64,000 nt of DNA from Pratylenchus scribneri (GCA_030063045.1 JAQSEB010000048.1:682001-746000), one strand, 5' to 3'; counted from the first letter of the stretch, positions 1 to 11,909 are shown. Notes: generated by a model not told the origin, from the sequence alone. A program made the numbers and translations.

Positions 1-8
1 TCCAAAAA

Positions 9-786
9 ATGCTTTTTAAAAACAAAAAAGGCTGTGGCCCTTTTAATTTTACCACCAAAAATGCGATGTTGTTAATGGTGGGCATTGCCATTTGTCTGCA
101 AATTGTTGTTTCGGAAGCAAAACAAACTCAACAGGAGCATGATTTAAGCAAAGGTAATCCGAAATTACAAAAAACATCAAAATTGCTTTAAACAATAATG
201 ACAAAAAATTATAGTATCAAATTCAATTTTAAATATTTTATGGGAATATTACAAAATCAATAAAGAAATAAGATATGAGAATAAAAATACATCCGCTAAA
301 AAAATTATTTCAAATTTTTGCTAAAAAGAAATTATTTAATTGAAAAAATTTTTTTAATATTATTATTAATTTGTTAATCAATTTTTAGTCAATGATGGCT
401 CCCACATACGAGCAAAAAGGAACTGGCCATTTAGTAGTAGTCAACATAATGCAAACATCATAAACTCGTACTATCGGACCAGGCCAGGCGACAATTGGTG
501 GACACGTAACATCCAGAAGCCATTTGCCCGCTATGTTGGCCGTTCATTCGGTGACGAGTTCCCCTTGGTGCGCAATTCTATCATTGACTACCAGAATCGG
601 GGCTACAACTTCTACCATGCACACATGCCTTGGACGGGATATGCCTCTAAAAATTGGAAGTTTAACAGACACAATGGCGTTGCGGAGACCATGAATCCCT
701 ACAGTGGCCGCAATTATTATCGTGGAGCCGTCAACCACCCAATTTTCAGCCGCAATGGCAATTGGGTCATCCGCGTCGGCAAATAA
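9..786 (+). CDS. putative secreted protein, two exons
   Basis: I do not recognise this protein. Exon 1 (9-153) ends at AAG|GTAATC and exon 2 (389-786) starts after TTTTTAG. The phase matches (one base plus two) and gives about 180 residues. A second Met at base 66 begins a classic signal peptide (MLLMVGIAICLQIVV), so the mature product is probably secreted and about 161 residues if that start is used. The start at base 9 adds 19 residues in front. The mature part is rich in Asn, Arg, Tyr and Trp, has no cysteine or membrane span after the signal, and carries a dibasic RAKR site shortly after the intron, as in pro-proteins cleaved by furin or kexin enzymes. Further 5' exons could lie outside the window. 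Exon structure is well supported; function is unknown. Confidence 0.68.
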
Positions 787-874
787 TGAAAATTTTTAAG
801 GAAATGATATTTTCCATGGAAACAAACACACAATTTTTATTTGGTCTTAAATTCGAAAATTTACATTAAAGCAG

Positions 875-880
875 AATAAA
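875..880 (+). terminator. polyadenylation signal AATAAA
   Basis: A canonical AATAAA hexamer lies about 90 bases after the stop codon of the secreted-protein gene, in AT-rich sequence. It is a plausible 3' end signal for that gene. Confidence 0.5.
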
Positions 881-1722
881 GTTGATTTTCTTTTTACATT
901 TCAATATGTTGACTCTCATGTATTAATTTTTTTTTGTTATCAACGGAAATGCCGAATATAATTGAAAAAATGAATGACAAAATTCTACAAAAAATTGGAG
1001 AATGTAGATAAATAATTAAATAATTTTTATTGAATTATTAAAGTGACTTTTTAAATTTATTGAAAATGCCCAACTTTAGAAGAGTTTCCCTCTCAATAGG
1101 AATACCGCTTTTATCACTATTGGGAAAATTTGGGGTATAAATATAAATCGAAATTTTTAGAATTTTTTCATCATTTTCCCCTTCCAAAAATTGATAATAA
1201 CTCTGATCTCTGGGTGGAAACTGTTGATTGTATTTTTTCTGCCCCCAATTTGTCCAATAATAGCAATTTAAATTCGATTAAAATTGGGCAGGAAGAATGA
1301 TGCCAAAAAGTATTTTTACTTGCATTGAAATTGAAGCGCAATACAATTAGGAAGGATCCATTTAATTTGTTTAATTATTAATTATTCACATTTGAATGAA
1401 TATCGTAATATTTTATAATTCCCCATACTATAATAATTCGATGAAGATTTGGCTAACATTTTTATTTTCATTATTATTTTCCTCTCTTCAAGCAAATTCT
1501 TCCATTTTTCTTTTGCTCTCCGCCACAATTTTTTCGTCCTCCAGCTGGATTGCTTAAATTGCCCAAATTTGACTGGGAAAGTTTTCTTGCACTTCCACTT
1601 CCACCGAAGAAAATGTTTCCATTGCCTCCGGCAAAATTTCCATTATTCGTGCCCGGTAACTGACAAATGGATAAAATTCAAAATAACAAATTTAATTGCA
1701 TCCGGCTTATAAATTAAGATTA
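881..1722. other. AT-rich intergenic sequence
   Basis: No convincing gene. Short open frames exist, but none has domain-like composition or consistent splice sites. Confidence 0.5.
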
Positions 1723-1730
1723 CTAAAAAC

Positions 1731-2143
1731 CAGTGTTTTTCTGTCCCTGCGAAGCCTGTCCTATCCCACCCTGTCTCTGTCCCTGTCTCTGTCCTGTCCT
1801 GTCCTGGCTTTGAAAGACAGAGACAGAGACAGGACAGAGTAATTTACGAGAAAGACAGGACAGGCCATCTCTCCTGTCCCGGCATTGAAAGACAGGGACA
1901 GGACAGAGACAGGACATATTTCAGGACAGATCCTGTTAGGGACAGATTTTGGGACAGATTTTTGGTCTGTCTCTGTCTCTGTCCCTGTCCTGTCTCTGTC
2001 CCTGTCCCGCCACCAGGGACAGAGACAGGGACAGGAGAGATGCATTTTTGGGAGAGACAGATTTGAAATCTGTCCCTGTCCCACCACCAGGGACAGAGAC
2101 AGGGACAGGAGAGACAGATAAAACCAGGGACAGAAAAACACTG
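1731..2143. mobile_element. hAT-type MITE 1
   Basis: The element starts CAGTGTTTTTCTGTCCCTG and ends with the exact reverse complement. It is flanked by an 8-bp target-site duplication CTAAAAAC (1723-1730 and 2144-2151). A CAGTG-type end with an 8-bp duplication is the hallmark of the hAT superfamily. The 413-bp body has no transposase. It is built almost entirely from shuffled GGGACAGAGACAGG-like motifs on both strands, so it folds back on itself extensively. Non-autonomous; its mobilising transposase is not in the window. Confidence 0.88.
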
Positions 2144-2151
2144 CTAAAAAC

Positions 2152-3258
2152 CATCGAAATTTGTAGCAATTCATCTTTTAATAAAAATTCTATTTTTCAA
2201 ATCCATTATCAATCGATAATTTCACTTCAAAACATCTATAACTAGGATTTAAAAAATAGCATTAAAATTAAAAGAAATTCAAATATATTAAAATATTGCA
2301 ATTTCTTCTTGCCAAAACAAATTAAAGATTTCCAAATATTATATCCAAATAATATTTAATTTCAACAAACTTAATCAATTAAATACTTATCTGTTTATGT
2401 TTAAATAGGTCTAGGATCAAGGTATGGATTTTTGATGTCTACATATAAATATTCCATTAATTTTAAAGTTATTATTTGGCCATTTTGGTAAGTTGGAATG
2501 CCACCAAGAATTACAAATGTGTGAGTGGCTTATTCATGGTAAATGTTGGCATTTGACTTACCAAGATAGGAATAAATATTATATATGAATAAAATGGAGA
2601 CTAAATTCATAATTAGTAATTTTCTATATCCATCTACGAATGTTGTTTTTTAATTCCTTTTATTTTTTATATTTTCACAATTTTACTTATAAATATAGAA
2701 ACAAATTTTTAATACAAAATTAAGCAAATAAATTTCTACAAAAATTATTAAACTCTCTAAAAATTTTAGTTACTTTAAAAAAATTCGCCAAATTTGATAG
2801 AGTTGTTCGAGTTCTTTAATCTGATATTAAATTCATTGAAAATCTTTCAATGCTTTCGTATAATAAAGTCTTGCACCCAGTTGGCCTGCGCCCAGTAGGG
2901 ATGCTCCCTTTTTAAAGAGAAACTTACGATCAATTTTCGTTTTTATTTAAAAAAAGTTGAATTGGCCTCCGTTAAAAGATTAAAAATCTTCCACATTTTT
3001 AACAATTTTAAAATTTTTTTAGAATTATTCAGCAAAAACAAATTTAAAAATTATCAAAAATTGAAAAAATAGAATGAACAATGCAAAATTTAATTAAATT
3101 TAGGCAAAAACGATAAGAATAAAATAAATTAAATGAAATAAATAAATTCAAAATTTAAAATATTAGAATTGTGTTGAATGTTAATCAATAATCATAGTTG
3201 TATAAAGAATTAAAAAATATTATCAATCAATATTGCATCAAATTTCACAGCCAAATTA
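2152..3258. other. AT-rich intergenic sequence
   Basis: No supported gene. The region lies between MITE 1 and the last exon of membrane-protein pseudogene A. Confidence 0.5.
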
Positions 3259-4592
3259 TTATCCAAGAATTCTATTGAAAATCTTGATCAAAAGCATGAA
3301 ATTTATTAAACTGCTGATGAAGATGACAGGTAAAGCAATAGGCCACAACCTATTAAAAACAAATCCGATTAAATTTTTGACATATTAATATCAAATGAAT
3401 CTATATTTTGCTAGTATATTGAAGACACGACTAGGGTTAGGTCCAGTGTTGCACAAAACGTCCTCGTCTTCGTCCGTCCTCTCGTCTCGTCCTCGTCTCG
3501 TCCTTAGTAAAGACGGAGAGGACGGACGAGCGAAAATTTGAAAAAGCAGGACGGACGAGAGGACGGACGAGCGAAAATTGAAAAAGAGCGGACGGACGAG
3601 AGGACGGACGAGCGATAAAGAAAGGACGAGATGACAGAAAAAAGCAAAAAAGGCAGGCAATAGGCAAAAGAAAATCATTAAAAAAATAAAAACATCCATT
3701 ATTTGCATTAGTTTTATTATATTATTGCCCTATATTTAGCTATTCCAATTTCCAAATTAGTTTGAATAAATTTTATTTTCTTTTTTTAATGCATTTTTGA
3801 AATTTTTAAAAATTTATTGAAAGACGAGAAAGGACGAGAACGGGACGAGCGGACGGACGAGAGAAAAATTGAAAAATAGGGGACGGACGTCTCAAATTTT
3901 GTGCAACACTGGTTAGGTCAAAAACAACTAAAGATGAATTTTCATTTAAATTAGATTTGCATAATTTGTTTGGCTATTTCTTTATTTAGATTATTATTCA
4001 ACTAGGCTACTCTTTCTAAAAGAAATTTATTTCTCCAAAAATATTATATTTCTTCAAAAATATTTTATTTTTCATCAAAAACATTTTTTTTCTCCAAAAA
4101 ATCTTTTTTATTATTATAATAATTATAATGCCTCTTTGCTAACCTTACTGCCAACAATGATTGCAATGGCCTACACCAGACACCCAGCCAACTGTGAATG
4201 GATCGTAAAATTTCCATCCAATCATTAATACATAAACATAGCCAATTGTGGCAAATAAGAGGAATGTTGGTGCCAAAATCCAGCCAATAAAAATGATACT
4301 AATAGCCCAATAGAAAATTCCGAATCCAATTGCAAAATCGTTGGTTCGACGCAATCCAGTTGTTTCCAAAAATAAAATGGCTGAAGGCACCAGAATCCAG
4401 CAAGCCCATAATAAATTGCCCAAAGTTGTGTCAGTCATTATTAACAATTTTCCTTCCTTTTTAGCCATTTAAAAATTTCTATTCTTTCTTACAACTCACT
4501 AAGATACTGTTATTCATCCACCAAATGACAATAAATAATGCACAAATGCCAAAAATGAGGAAAAATAGTAAATTGGAAATGGAATTGGTTTG
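3259..4592 (-). pseudogene. membrane protein family copy A, degenerate
   Basis: This is a decayed paralog of genes B, C and D. Recognisable pieces are exon 2 (4500-4592, one membrane span), exon 3 (4144-4456) and exon 4 (3259-3349, another span). Exon 3 holds the family's duplicated motif: WILVPS, then WILAPTF about 45 residues later. Against the paralogs, exon 3 carries one extra base near its 3' end (313 bases where phase 0 to phase 0 is expected), and exon 4 lacks about five bases near its start, so the frame is broken twice. The cysteine-bearing exon 1 of the family is not recognisable. A BEL/Pao-like element begins 70 bp upstream of exon 2, and a hAT MITE sits in the intron between exons 3 and 4. 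Confidence 0.65.
3444..3911. mobile_element. hAT-type MITE 2
   Basis: Terminal inverted repeats CAGTGTTGCACAAAA and its complement are flanked by an exact 8-bp duplication GTTAGGTC (3436-3443 and 3912-3919). The internal sequence is a near-tandem array of GGACGGACGAGAGGACG-like motifs without coding capacity. It lies in the intron between exons 3 and 4 of pseudogene A. It has the same design as MITE 1 but an unrelated core motif. Confidence 0.9.
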
Positions 4593-4661
4593 CTGCAAAA
4601 AATAATAAAATTTTTGATGTTTTAAAAGCAAAAATTGCCTGCATTTTTGGCTGGTCAAAAT

Positions 4662-5239
4662 TGTCGCGAATTGGCCATCCTAAATTGGGAATTTTGGCGC
4701 ATAGCGACCCGGGATGAAGGAAGGAAGGGAAAAGGCCAATTCTCGAGATGAACTTTGTTCCCCTCCCCCCTCCTTCCCTCTCATTTCCCCTTCATAATCC
4801 ATATCCATCCTCCAATTGCCCTCGAACATTTTCCCATGTTTCCCATTTCCTATAATTGTTTGCTGCCGCCTCCGTTCCCCTCTAAAACCTTCTCATATTT
4901 TACACATAAATCGGGACGGAGGCGGCTTCCAATTCCCGAGCACATATTCTTATCATTTATGAATGATTGGCCGCCGATGTTAAAGGCCATCATTCTCTTC
5001 ATATTGGAATATTTTTCCGGCCAAATGGCTGGAATTTCCTCATATTCATATTTGTATATTTGGGTTGGGTTTTGGGGTTTAATTACCCAAGTTTGAGGTC
5101 GCAAAATAAAAGTATTTTTACTAATTTTGGTGTCTTCATTGGGGCAATAATTATTCCGATTTGTGCCTGCATCGGGGACTTGATACTCTGGTGTGGTAGC
5201 GTTGCGCGGACGAACAATTCAATTGGGCTGTTCGCGTCA
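4662..5239 (+). repeat. left LTR of element 1
   Basis: Direct repeat of 7289-7859. Contains a strong inverted repeat, GCCGCCTCCGT at about 4864-4878 paired with ACGGAGGCGGC at about 4915-4927. The same stem appears in the LTR of element 2, although much of the rest has diverged. Confidence 0.92.
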
Positions 5240-5241
5240 AG

Positions 5242-5258
5242 TGGGGGCTCAACCGTGG
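5242..5258 (+). promoter_or_regulatory. primer binding site
   Basis: TGGGGGCTCAACCGTGG begins with TGG two bases after the LTR end, as expected for pairing with the 3' CCA end of a tRNA. The identical sequence follows the left LTR of element 2. I did not assign the tRNA. Confidence 0.75.
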
Positions 5259-5445
5259 ATATTTGAGCGAGGAATAAGGTCCAAGTTTTGAATTTATATT
5301 CAGGCCTTTCGTCCATTCTTCTCACTCATTTTGGGGCCTCAGGCTATCAACCAATTTGAGTGGTGATTGAACTCAGTTCAATTGCCTATTTCAATTACAA
5401 ATTATTGGCAAAAGAAGATAAGGAGCAATCCAGGACTGGGGAAAA

Positions 5446-7344
5446 ATGTCTGCACCCATCGAACAAAAAGTGGATTTGGCAATTTTGGCCATAAAGCGAT
5501 TGATGGGAAGAGACGTCATTGAATTCCAAATCCAGCCGGATCCGAATATCTCTGCCGAAGAAAATGTAATTGAAATGGAGAACATATATGCCGATTTGGA
5601 AGATGTCCTAGCTGGACTCTGTTCAGCGAAGGATCGAATTCTTGAGGCGCAAAATGAATGGACAGATTTGACGCAAAAATGCAATCAAGCAGATAGAACC
5701 GAATTGGAAAATCGGATCAAAACCTTCGCAACACAAAGGGCATTCATAGCTTTAGTGGGCGAAGCCGAAATACGCTTGGAGAAATTGCGGAAAATCAAAA
5801 ATAATTTGGCCAGGACCATTCGCTTGAAGAAAAGAGAGGCAAAAAAGGCCCAACCGGCTCAGCCGGTAGCCGCAATGCCAACCATACAACCAGCCACAAT
5901 TAGCATTCAACATGAACCGCTGAAAGTGGGAATATTCACCGGAACAGATCCGGAATTTTGGCCCGAATGGTGGGAACTCTACAAGTCCATCCATGAGGAC
6001 GTATATTTGGCAGATGGAAGAAAATTCCTATATCTGCGCTCATATATTCCAAAAGGAAGTCCAGCAGCAGAATTGATCGCAGGACTCACGCCAACCGACT
6101 ATAATTTGGCCATCGATTTGCTTAAAGAGGCATTTGGCAACAATAAAAGGCGTGTGCGCAAATTGCAGCAGGAACTCCTATACCAACCAAAATGCCATTC
6201 ATTGGCGGATATTCGCAAATTGTCGAACAATATTGAGAGAATTTGCAGACAACTTGCGGCGCTCGGGCAGGACACCGATGATCAAGTGTTCACAAATATG
6301 CTCGAATGCAAATTAACCCCGGTTGTGCTACGCGCAATTCTGGGAGAAAAGAAGAAAGATGAAGACAATTGGTCAACAACAAAGTTCCGGGCAAAGCTGA
6401 AAGAAGTCATCAATAAGGAAACAGAGATTTCCGAAATATTGACTGCAAAATCCGAAATGAAATTGACGCCGAAAAGGGCCAACAAATTTCCGGAAGCAGA
6501 AGACAAATGGGCAGCTGTACCACTGGAAGAAATACATATTGGACCAACTTCATCGCCAAATAAAATGGATGAAAGCGGCGACGATTCTTCGTCGGAAATT
6601 GATCCGCAAAATCCTGAAATAGAATCGTCTCCATACGATTCATTGTGCTTCGCTTTAATAAGCGAACCAAATAATGGCCAATCAATAAATGAAAGCAGCG
6701 ACGAACTCCAAGTAAGCAAGCAGGCCGAAAAGGAAATCGGGCAAATGCGGATGGATGTGCAAAAGACACCGATTCATCTCGAAAAGAGGACTGAAATTGT
6801 CGACAAATACGGCAGAAGTCAATCGAGATGTTGGAACCAGACCGTGCACCACAAATTTTCGGCGATTGAATGCAAAAGGACAGTCGAAATTGCTCAAGTT
6901 GAGGCCAAAGTGAAGCCTGCAAAAGCCAGCGCAACTTTTGTTGTGTCAGGAAGGCCAACGGCAAAAATGAAAAAGTCAAAGGCCGAATATAAGAAAGCCA
7001 AAAGGCAAAGAAAACGCCAATCAATGCCAAAAACCAGGAATATCCGGAACAAGCTCAGCTTGCTCTCTGGAATCAATGAACCCTGGAAATGGACTCGCAT
7101 AAAAGTGTCAGCAAAGGAGGCAAATCGCCAGAAGAGGCGAACAGCCAAAAATGCCTGTAGTTTCCACAGATGGAAACAATATGGCGACGGCACAATGCAA
7201 CGGAATTGGGCAAAGAAAGCTGGAACAATGCAGAGGAGCAGAGGACAATACAAAAGGCGGAAGAAGCAACTTCTCGCTCCGAGGGCAGTGTCGCGAATTG
7301 GCCATCCTAAATTGGGAATTTTGGCGCATAGCGACCCGGGATGA
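5446..7344 (+). CDS. BEL/Pao-like Gag protein of element 1
   Basis: A 632-residue Gag. The N-terminal third (about 1-130) is helical and charged. Residues about 150-320 match the Pao/BEL gag domain (DUF1759-type): a FTGTDPEFWPEWWELY segment, KFLYLRSYIP, AAELIAGLTP and a YNLAIDLLKEAFG helix follow in the family's usual order. The C-terminal half is acidic, then basic and low in complexity, with no CCHC knuckle. The frame continues into the right LTR, where it stops. Near residue 545 a PWKW motif is followed directly by EANRQ, whereas element 2 has a membrane span between these motifs; this copy has lost it. The start is the first ATG after the primer site. Role: capsid assembly, probably supplied with enzymes in trans. 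Confidence 0.85.
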   Translation: MSAPIEQKVDLAILAIKRLMGRDVIEFQIQPDPNISAEENVIEMENIYADLEDVLAGLCSAKDRILEAQNEWTDLTQKCNQADRTELENRIKTFATQRAFIALVGEAEIRLEKLRKIKNNLARTIRLKKREAKKAQPAQPVAAMPTIQPATISIQHEPLKVGIFTGTDPEFWPEWWELYKSIHEDVYLADGRKFLYLRSYIPKGSPAAELIAGLTPTDYNLAIDLLKEAFGNNKRRVRKLQQELLYQPKCHSLADIRKLSNNIERICRQLAALGQDTDDQVFTNMLECKLTPVVLRAILGEKKKDEDNWSTTKFRAKLKEVINKETEISEILTAKSEMKLTPKRANKFPEAEDKWAAVPLEEIHIGPTSSPNKMDESGDDSSSEIDPQNPEIESSPYDSLCFALISEPNNGQSINESSDELQVSKQAEKEIGQMRMDVQKTPIHLEKRTEIVDKYGRSQSRCWNQTVHHKFSAIECKRTVEIAQVEAKVKPAKASATFVVSGRPTAKMKKSKAEYKKAKRQRKRQSMPKTRNIRNKLSLLSGINEPWKWTRIKVSAKEANRQKRRTAKNACSFHRWKQYGDGTMQRNWAKKAGTMQRSRGQYKRRKKQLLAPRAVSRIGHPKLGILAHSDPG

Positions 7345-7859
7345 AGGAAGGAAGGGAAAAGGCCAATTCTCGAGATGAACTTTGTTCCCCTCCCCCCTCC
7401 TTCCCTCTCATTTCCCCTTCATAATCCATATCCATCCTCCAATTGCCCTCGAACATTTTCCCATGTTTCCCATTTCCTATAATTGTTGCCTCCGTTCCCC
7501 TCTAAAACCTTCTCATATTTTACACATAAATCGGGACGGAGGCGGCTTCCAATTTCCGAGCACATATTCTTATCATTTATGAATGATTGGCCGCCGATGT
7601 TAAAGGCCATCATTCTCTTCATATTGGAATATTTTTCCGGCCAAATGGCTGGAATTTCCTCATATTCATATTTGTATATTTGGGTTGGGTTTTGGGGTTT
7701 AATTACCCAAGTTTGAGGTCGCAAAATAAAAGTATTTTTACTAATTTTGGTGTCTTCATTGGGGCAATAATTATTCCGATTTGTGCCTGCATCGGGGACT
7801 TGATACTCTGGTGTGGTAGCGTTGCGCGGACGAACAATTCAATTGGGCTGTTCGCGTCA
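7289..7859 (+). repeat. right LTR of element 1
   Basis: Direct repeat of 4662-5239. It lacks 7 bp beside the conserved stem, which shortens the upstream arm of the hairpin. Confidence 0.92.
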
Positions 7860-7863
7860 AAAT

Positions 7864-8414
7864 TTCGTTTTCGGCCACTGAATGTGTTTAAATGCCAGTT
7901 TCCACGATTGCATTCTCCATTGATTTGTTAGAATTTTGCGCTAATTTTTAAATTAAATTTTTATTTCTGAAGGAAAAATAATCTAAATTTAAAGTATGCA
8001 TATTAATTTAATTTAAAATATAAACATTTCCTTGTTGGAAGTGAGCCAATTCTCCGCTCTAAAAAAATATTTTTTCCGTTATTATTTTCATTATTCTATT
8101 TCATCTTCCATTATTTAAAAGAAATTAGAATAATTAATAGTTGTTATCTTAATTAAAAAATGAAATCTAATAAGAGTGATTGTAGAGTAGTATTTGATTT
8201 GAATAAAATTTAATCTTCATTTGGAGGAATAATTGGGGACTGATTTGGATAAATTTGTGAAATAAATGAAAAAATGATTGACTCTGGCAAATTCAATAAT
8301 ATCTTTTACGCTCATTTTTTCCCTAGGCATGGAAATTAGCAGAGGTCGATCGTTGGGCATTGGGCAGCGAAAATTTTAATATTTATTTTAATTTTAATTT
8401 TTTATATGACATAC
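7864..8414. other. AT-rich intergenic sequence
   Basis: No supported gene or RNA. A short stretch just right of the LTR could include material displaced from pseudogene A by the insertion, but I could not identify its exon 1. Confidence 0.4.
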
Positions 8415-10162
8415 AATTACATTTGATCCAATCCAAAAATTAAAAAAGAACATATAATAGAATAGAGAAAAATAAAATAATTATTTGTATTATTTTTTTT
8501 TCAAAAAATTACATTTGATCCAAAAATAAAAAAGAACATATAATAAAATAGAGAAAAATAAAATAATTATTTGTATTATTTTTTTTCAAAAAATTACATT
8601 TAATCCAAAAATAAAAAAGAACATATAATAGAATAGAGAAAAATAAAATAATTATTTGTATTATTTTTTTTCAAAAAATTACATTTGATCCAAAAATAAA
8701 AAAGAACATATAATAGAATAGAGAAAAATAAAATAATTATTTGTATTATTTTTTTTCAAAAAATTACATTTAATCCAAAAATAAAAAAGAACATATAATA
8801 GAATAGAGAAAAATAAAATAATTATTTGTATTATTTTTTTTTCAAAAAATTACATTTGATCCAAAATTAAAAAAGAACATATAATAGAATAGAGAAAAAT
8901 AAAATAATTATTTGTATTATTTTTTTTCAAAAAATTACATTTGATCCAAAATTAAAAAAGAACATATAATAGAATAGAGAAAAATAAAATAATTATTTGT
9001 ATTATTTTTTTTCAAAAAATTACATTTAATCCAAAAATAAAAAAGAACATATAATAGAATAGAGAAAAATAAAATAATTATTTGTATTATTTTTTTTTCA
9101 AAAAATTACATTTGATCCAAAATTAAAAAAGAACATATAATAGAATAGAGAAAAATAAAATAATTATTTGTATTATTTTTTTTCAAAAAATTACATTTGA
9201 TCCAAAATTAAAAAAGAACATATAATAGAATAGAGAAAAATAAAATAATTATTTGTATTATTTTTTTTCAAAAAATTACATTTAATCCAAAAATAAAAAA
9301 GAACATATAATAGAATAGAGAAAAATAAAATAATTATTTGTATTATTTTTTTTCAAAAAATTACATTTAATCCAAAAATAAAAAAGAACATATAATAGAA
9401 TAGAGAAAAATAAAATAATTATTTGTATTATTTTTTTTCAAAAAATTACATTTAATCCAAAAATAAAAAAGAACATATAATAGAATAGAGAAAAATAAAA
9501 TAATTATTTGTATTATTTTTTTTTCAAAAAATTACATTTGATCCAAAATTAAAAAAGAACATATAATAGAATAGAGAAAAATAAAATAATTATTTGTATT
9601 ATTTTTTTTCAAAAAATTACATTTGATCCAAAATTAAAAAAGAACATATAATAGAATAGAGAAAAATAAAATAATTATTTGTATTATTTTTTTTCAAAAA
9701 ATTACATTTAATCCAAAAATAAAAAAGAACATATAATAGAATAGAGAAAAATAAAATAATTATTTGTATTATTTTTTTTCAAAAAATTACATTTAATCCA
9801 AAAATAAAAAAGAACATATAATAGAATAGAGAAAAATAAAATAATTATTTGTATTATTTTTTTTCAAAAAATTACATTTAATCCAAAAATAAAAAAGAAC
9901 ATATAATAGAATAGAGAAAAATAAAATAATTATTTGTATTATTTTTTTTCAAAAAATTACATTTAATCCAAAAATAAAAAAGAACATATAATAGAATAGA
10001 GAAAAATAAAATAATTATTTGTATTATTTTTTTTCAAAAAATTACATTTAATCCAAAAATAAAAAAGAACATATAATAGAATAGAGAAAAATAAAATAAT
10101 TATTTGTATTATTTTTTTTCAAAAAATTACATTTGATCCAAAATTAAAAAAGAACATATAAT
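8415..10162. repeat. 85-bp minisatellite, about 20 copies
   Basis: Tandem repeat with a period of 85-86 bp, each unit containing ACATTT(G/A)ATCC, AAAAAAGAACATATAATAG and AAATAATTATTTGTATT. Units fall into two types (GATCC with AAATTAAA, and AATCC with AAATAAA) arranged in blocks rather than at random. No coding capacity. Confidence 0.95.
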
Positions 10163-11291
10163 TGAATAATTCAATTAAATTACATAATTTAAAAATTCGT
10201 CATCATCGTCTATCATTGATTTTCTGTTTATCATCAATTTTTCATTCAATTATTATTTTTTTTTATATTTTATTACTCAATTCTATTAAATTTTATGAAA
10301 AATTTATTAAAAATATTAAAATGAATTAAAGAATTTCTTCAGCAAAATATTCGGCAATTTATTAGCCATATTTCTTTTACCATTGATCATTTACAATCTG
10401 ACCAATCAACTGTAAGGCAAAATTTAATTTTTTAATTTTTTAAATACAAAATTTCAGGCAATGAATTGACCAATGTAAATGGAATCCTATAATTGAATTA
10501 ACCAGAGTTTTTTTTGTGCACAGAGATTTCTATGGTTCAATTAGCAAATTTGCATCAAACTCTTGTTAAATACAAGGGATGAACCACGAAATGAACCGAA
10601 ATCGGTATGGAAAAATTTTAGAATTCAATTATATAATGTATTTTTTACAGCCTAAATGCAATATTATTTACCAAATGTTATCCTATGGAAAGTGAATCTA
10701 TCCTTTTAATCAAATTATAATCACTTGAAATTGTTGCCAAATAAAGGAATTAAATCTATTTTTTTATTTGAAAAAATGTAAAAAATGTAAATTTTATTTT
10801 AAAAATAATTACAAAATTTTTGATATAATTTTATTTTATAAATGAAATTTTATATAATTCAATAAAAATTTCTTTTTCAGCACAAATAATTCATTCCATG
10901 GAATTGAACATTGTCGAGGATATTATTAAATTGGTTTAAAATGATCGTTTTATTTTAAATTTAATAATACTAATTCAAATAAACCATTTTCAGGGTAAAT
11001 GGCTTTCCAATAGAATAATTCTTTCTTCTAAAAATGCGCATTTAAATTGATCATTCTGAATTTTGTTTTTGTTGAAAATTGTTATTTTAAAATTTTTTGG
11101 ATTATCAATAAGGACTATTAATTTTTATTTATTTGTGTAAGTCTTGAATCTCTCTTTCGAGTCCGGTTTGATTTGTGTAATGATGAATACTGGATTGATG
11201 ATAATTTTGTTTTATTATTTAATTTTATTATCCCTACAAAAAATATAGGACAAAAAAATAATTTTTTATTGAATTATTTAAATCATATTAG
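10163..11291. other. AT-rich sequence, no clear gene
   Basis: No long open frame. Possible non-coding 5' exons of the small gene that follows cannot be excluded. Confidence 0.4.
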
Positions 11292-11909
11292 ATGGCCATC
11301 TCGTCGGTGAATGAATCTGATGCAATAACCGACGGTCAATTACAGCAATATGCTCGACTGATTGAAGTTAAAAATGGACTTGAAAATAAAATTTTACAAT
11401 CAATGGATGAATTGAAATTGGAAATTATGAAAAAGGCAGATGATGTGAGTTTCGTTATAGCACATTATTAGGAATTATAATATAAAAAATAATTCCAAAA
11501 TAAAAATAATATTTTTATTATTTTTTTTTTGATTAAAAATATTTTATTTAATAAGTATTGAATAATTGAATTTTTCTAAAAAATTATAATACAAAATTAT
11601 TACATAAATAGTTTTAAAATTATGCAAATCATTTTTTAATGAAATAGATAAATTAAAAATGCTAAAAAAAAAGTAATAATAAATTTACATTATAATATCT
11701 CATTTAATTTAAGCCTATCATCGGTGGCGATGAGAATGGATTTATTAGTATGTTTGCGAAAAAAACTAAAAATATCACTTTAAATAAATTGATTTTAGTC
11801 GAGTGGAAATATAGCGGCAACAAGCGTATGAACCGTATGTTTGGGGCGAAAAAAATAGATTAATTTTAATAATTTTTATTTTTTAGTGTTCAATTGCAGT
11901 GTGCCATGA
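11292..11909 (+). CDS. putative small coiled-coil protein, four exons
   Basis: Tentative gene. Exons 11292-11444, 11714-11747, 11799-11825 and 11887-11909 all have GT donors and AG acceptors, and their summed length (237 bases) is a multiple of three, giving 78 residues. The first exon encodes a charged helical segment (QQYARLIEVKNGLENKI) with heptad-like spacing, suggesting a coiled coil. The later exons are very short and carry no known motif. I do not recognise the family. The ATG lies right after a TATTAG that could be an acceptor, so the protein could begin further upstream. The short exons make the model uncertain. Confidence 0.35.

Larger units (their letters stand above)
4662..7859 (+). 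mobile_element. gag-only BEL/Pao-like LTR retrotransposon 1
   Basis: Two long terminal repeats of 578 and 571 bp start TGTCGCG and end GCGTCA, flanked by a 4-bp duplication AAAT (4658-4661 and 7860-7863). The primer binding site follows the left LTR by two bases. The only open frame is a Gag-like protein; protease, reverse transcriptase and integrase are absent. The size, intact ends and full-length Gag suggest a non-autonomous element mobilised by a BEL/Pao relative elsewhere. The two LTRs differ visibly by one 7-bp gap and one substitution, so insertion looks recent. Confidence 0.88.

Noticed and set aside
1723..2245. Overlapping ORFs on both strands rich in Asp/Arg/Thr or Leu/Ser
   Set aside because: They are produced by the motif array of hAT MITE 1.
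3391..3708. 105-codon minus-strand ORF
   Set aside because: Translation of the hAT MITE 2 core; no coding features.
8415..10162. CRISPR-like array
   Set aside because: The repeats are adjacent tandem units without unique spacers, in eukaryotic DNA.
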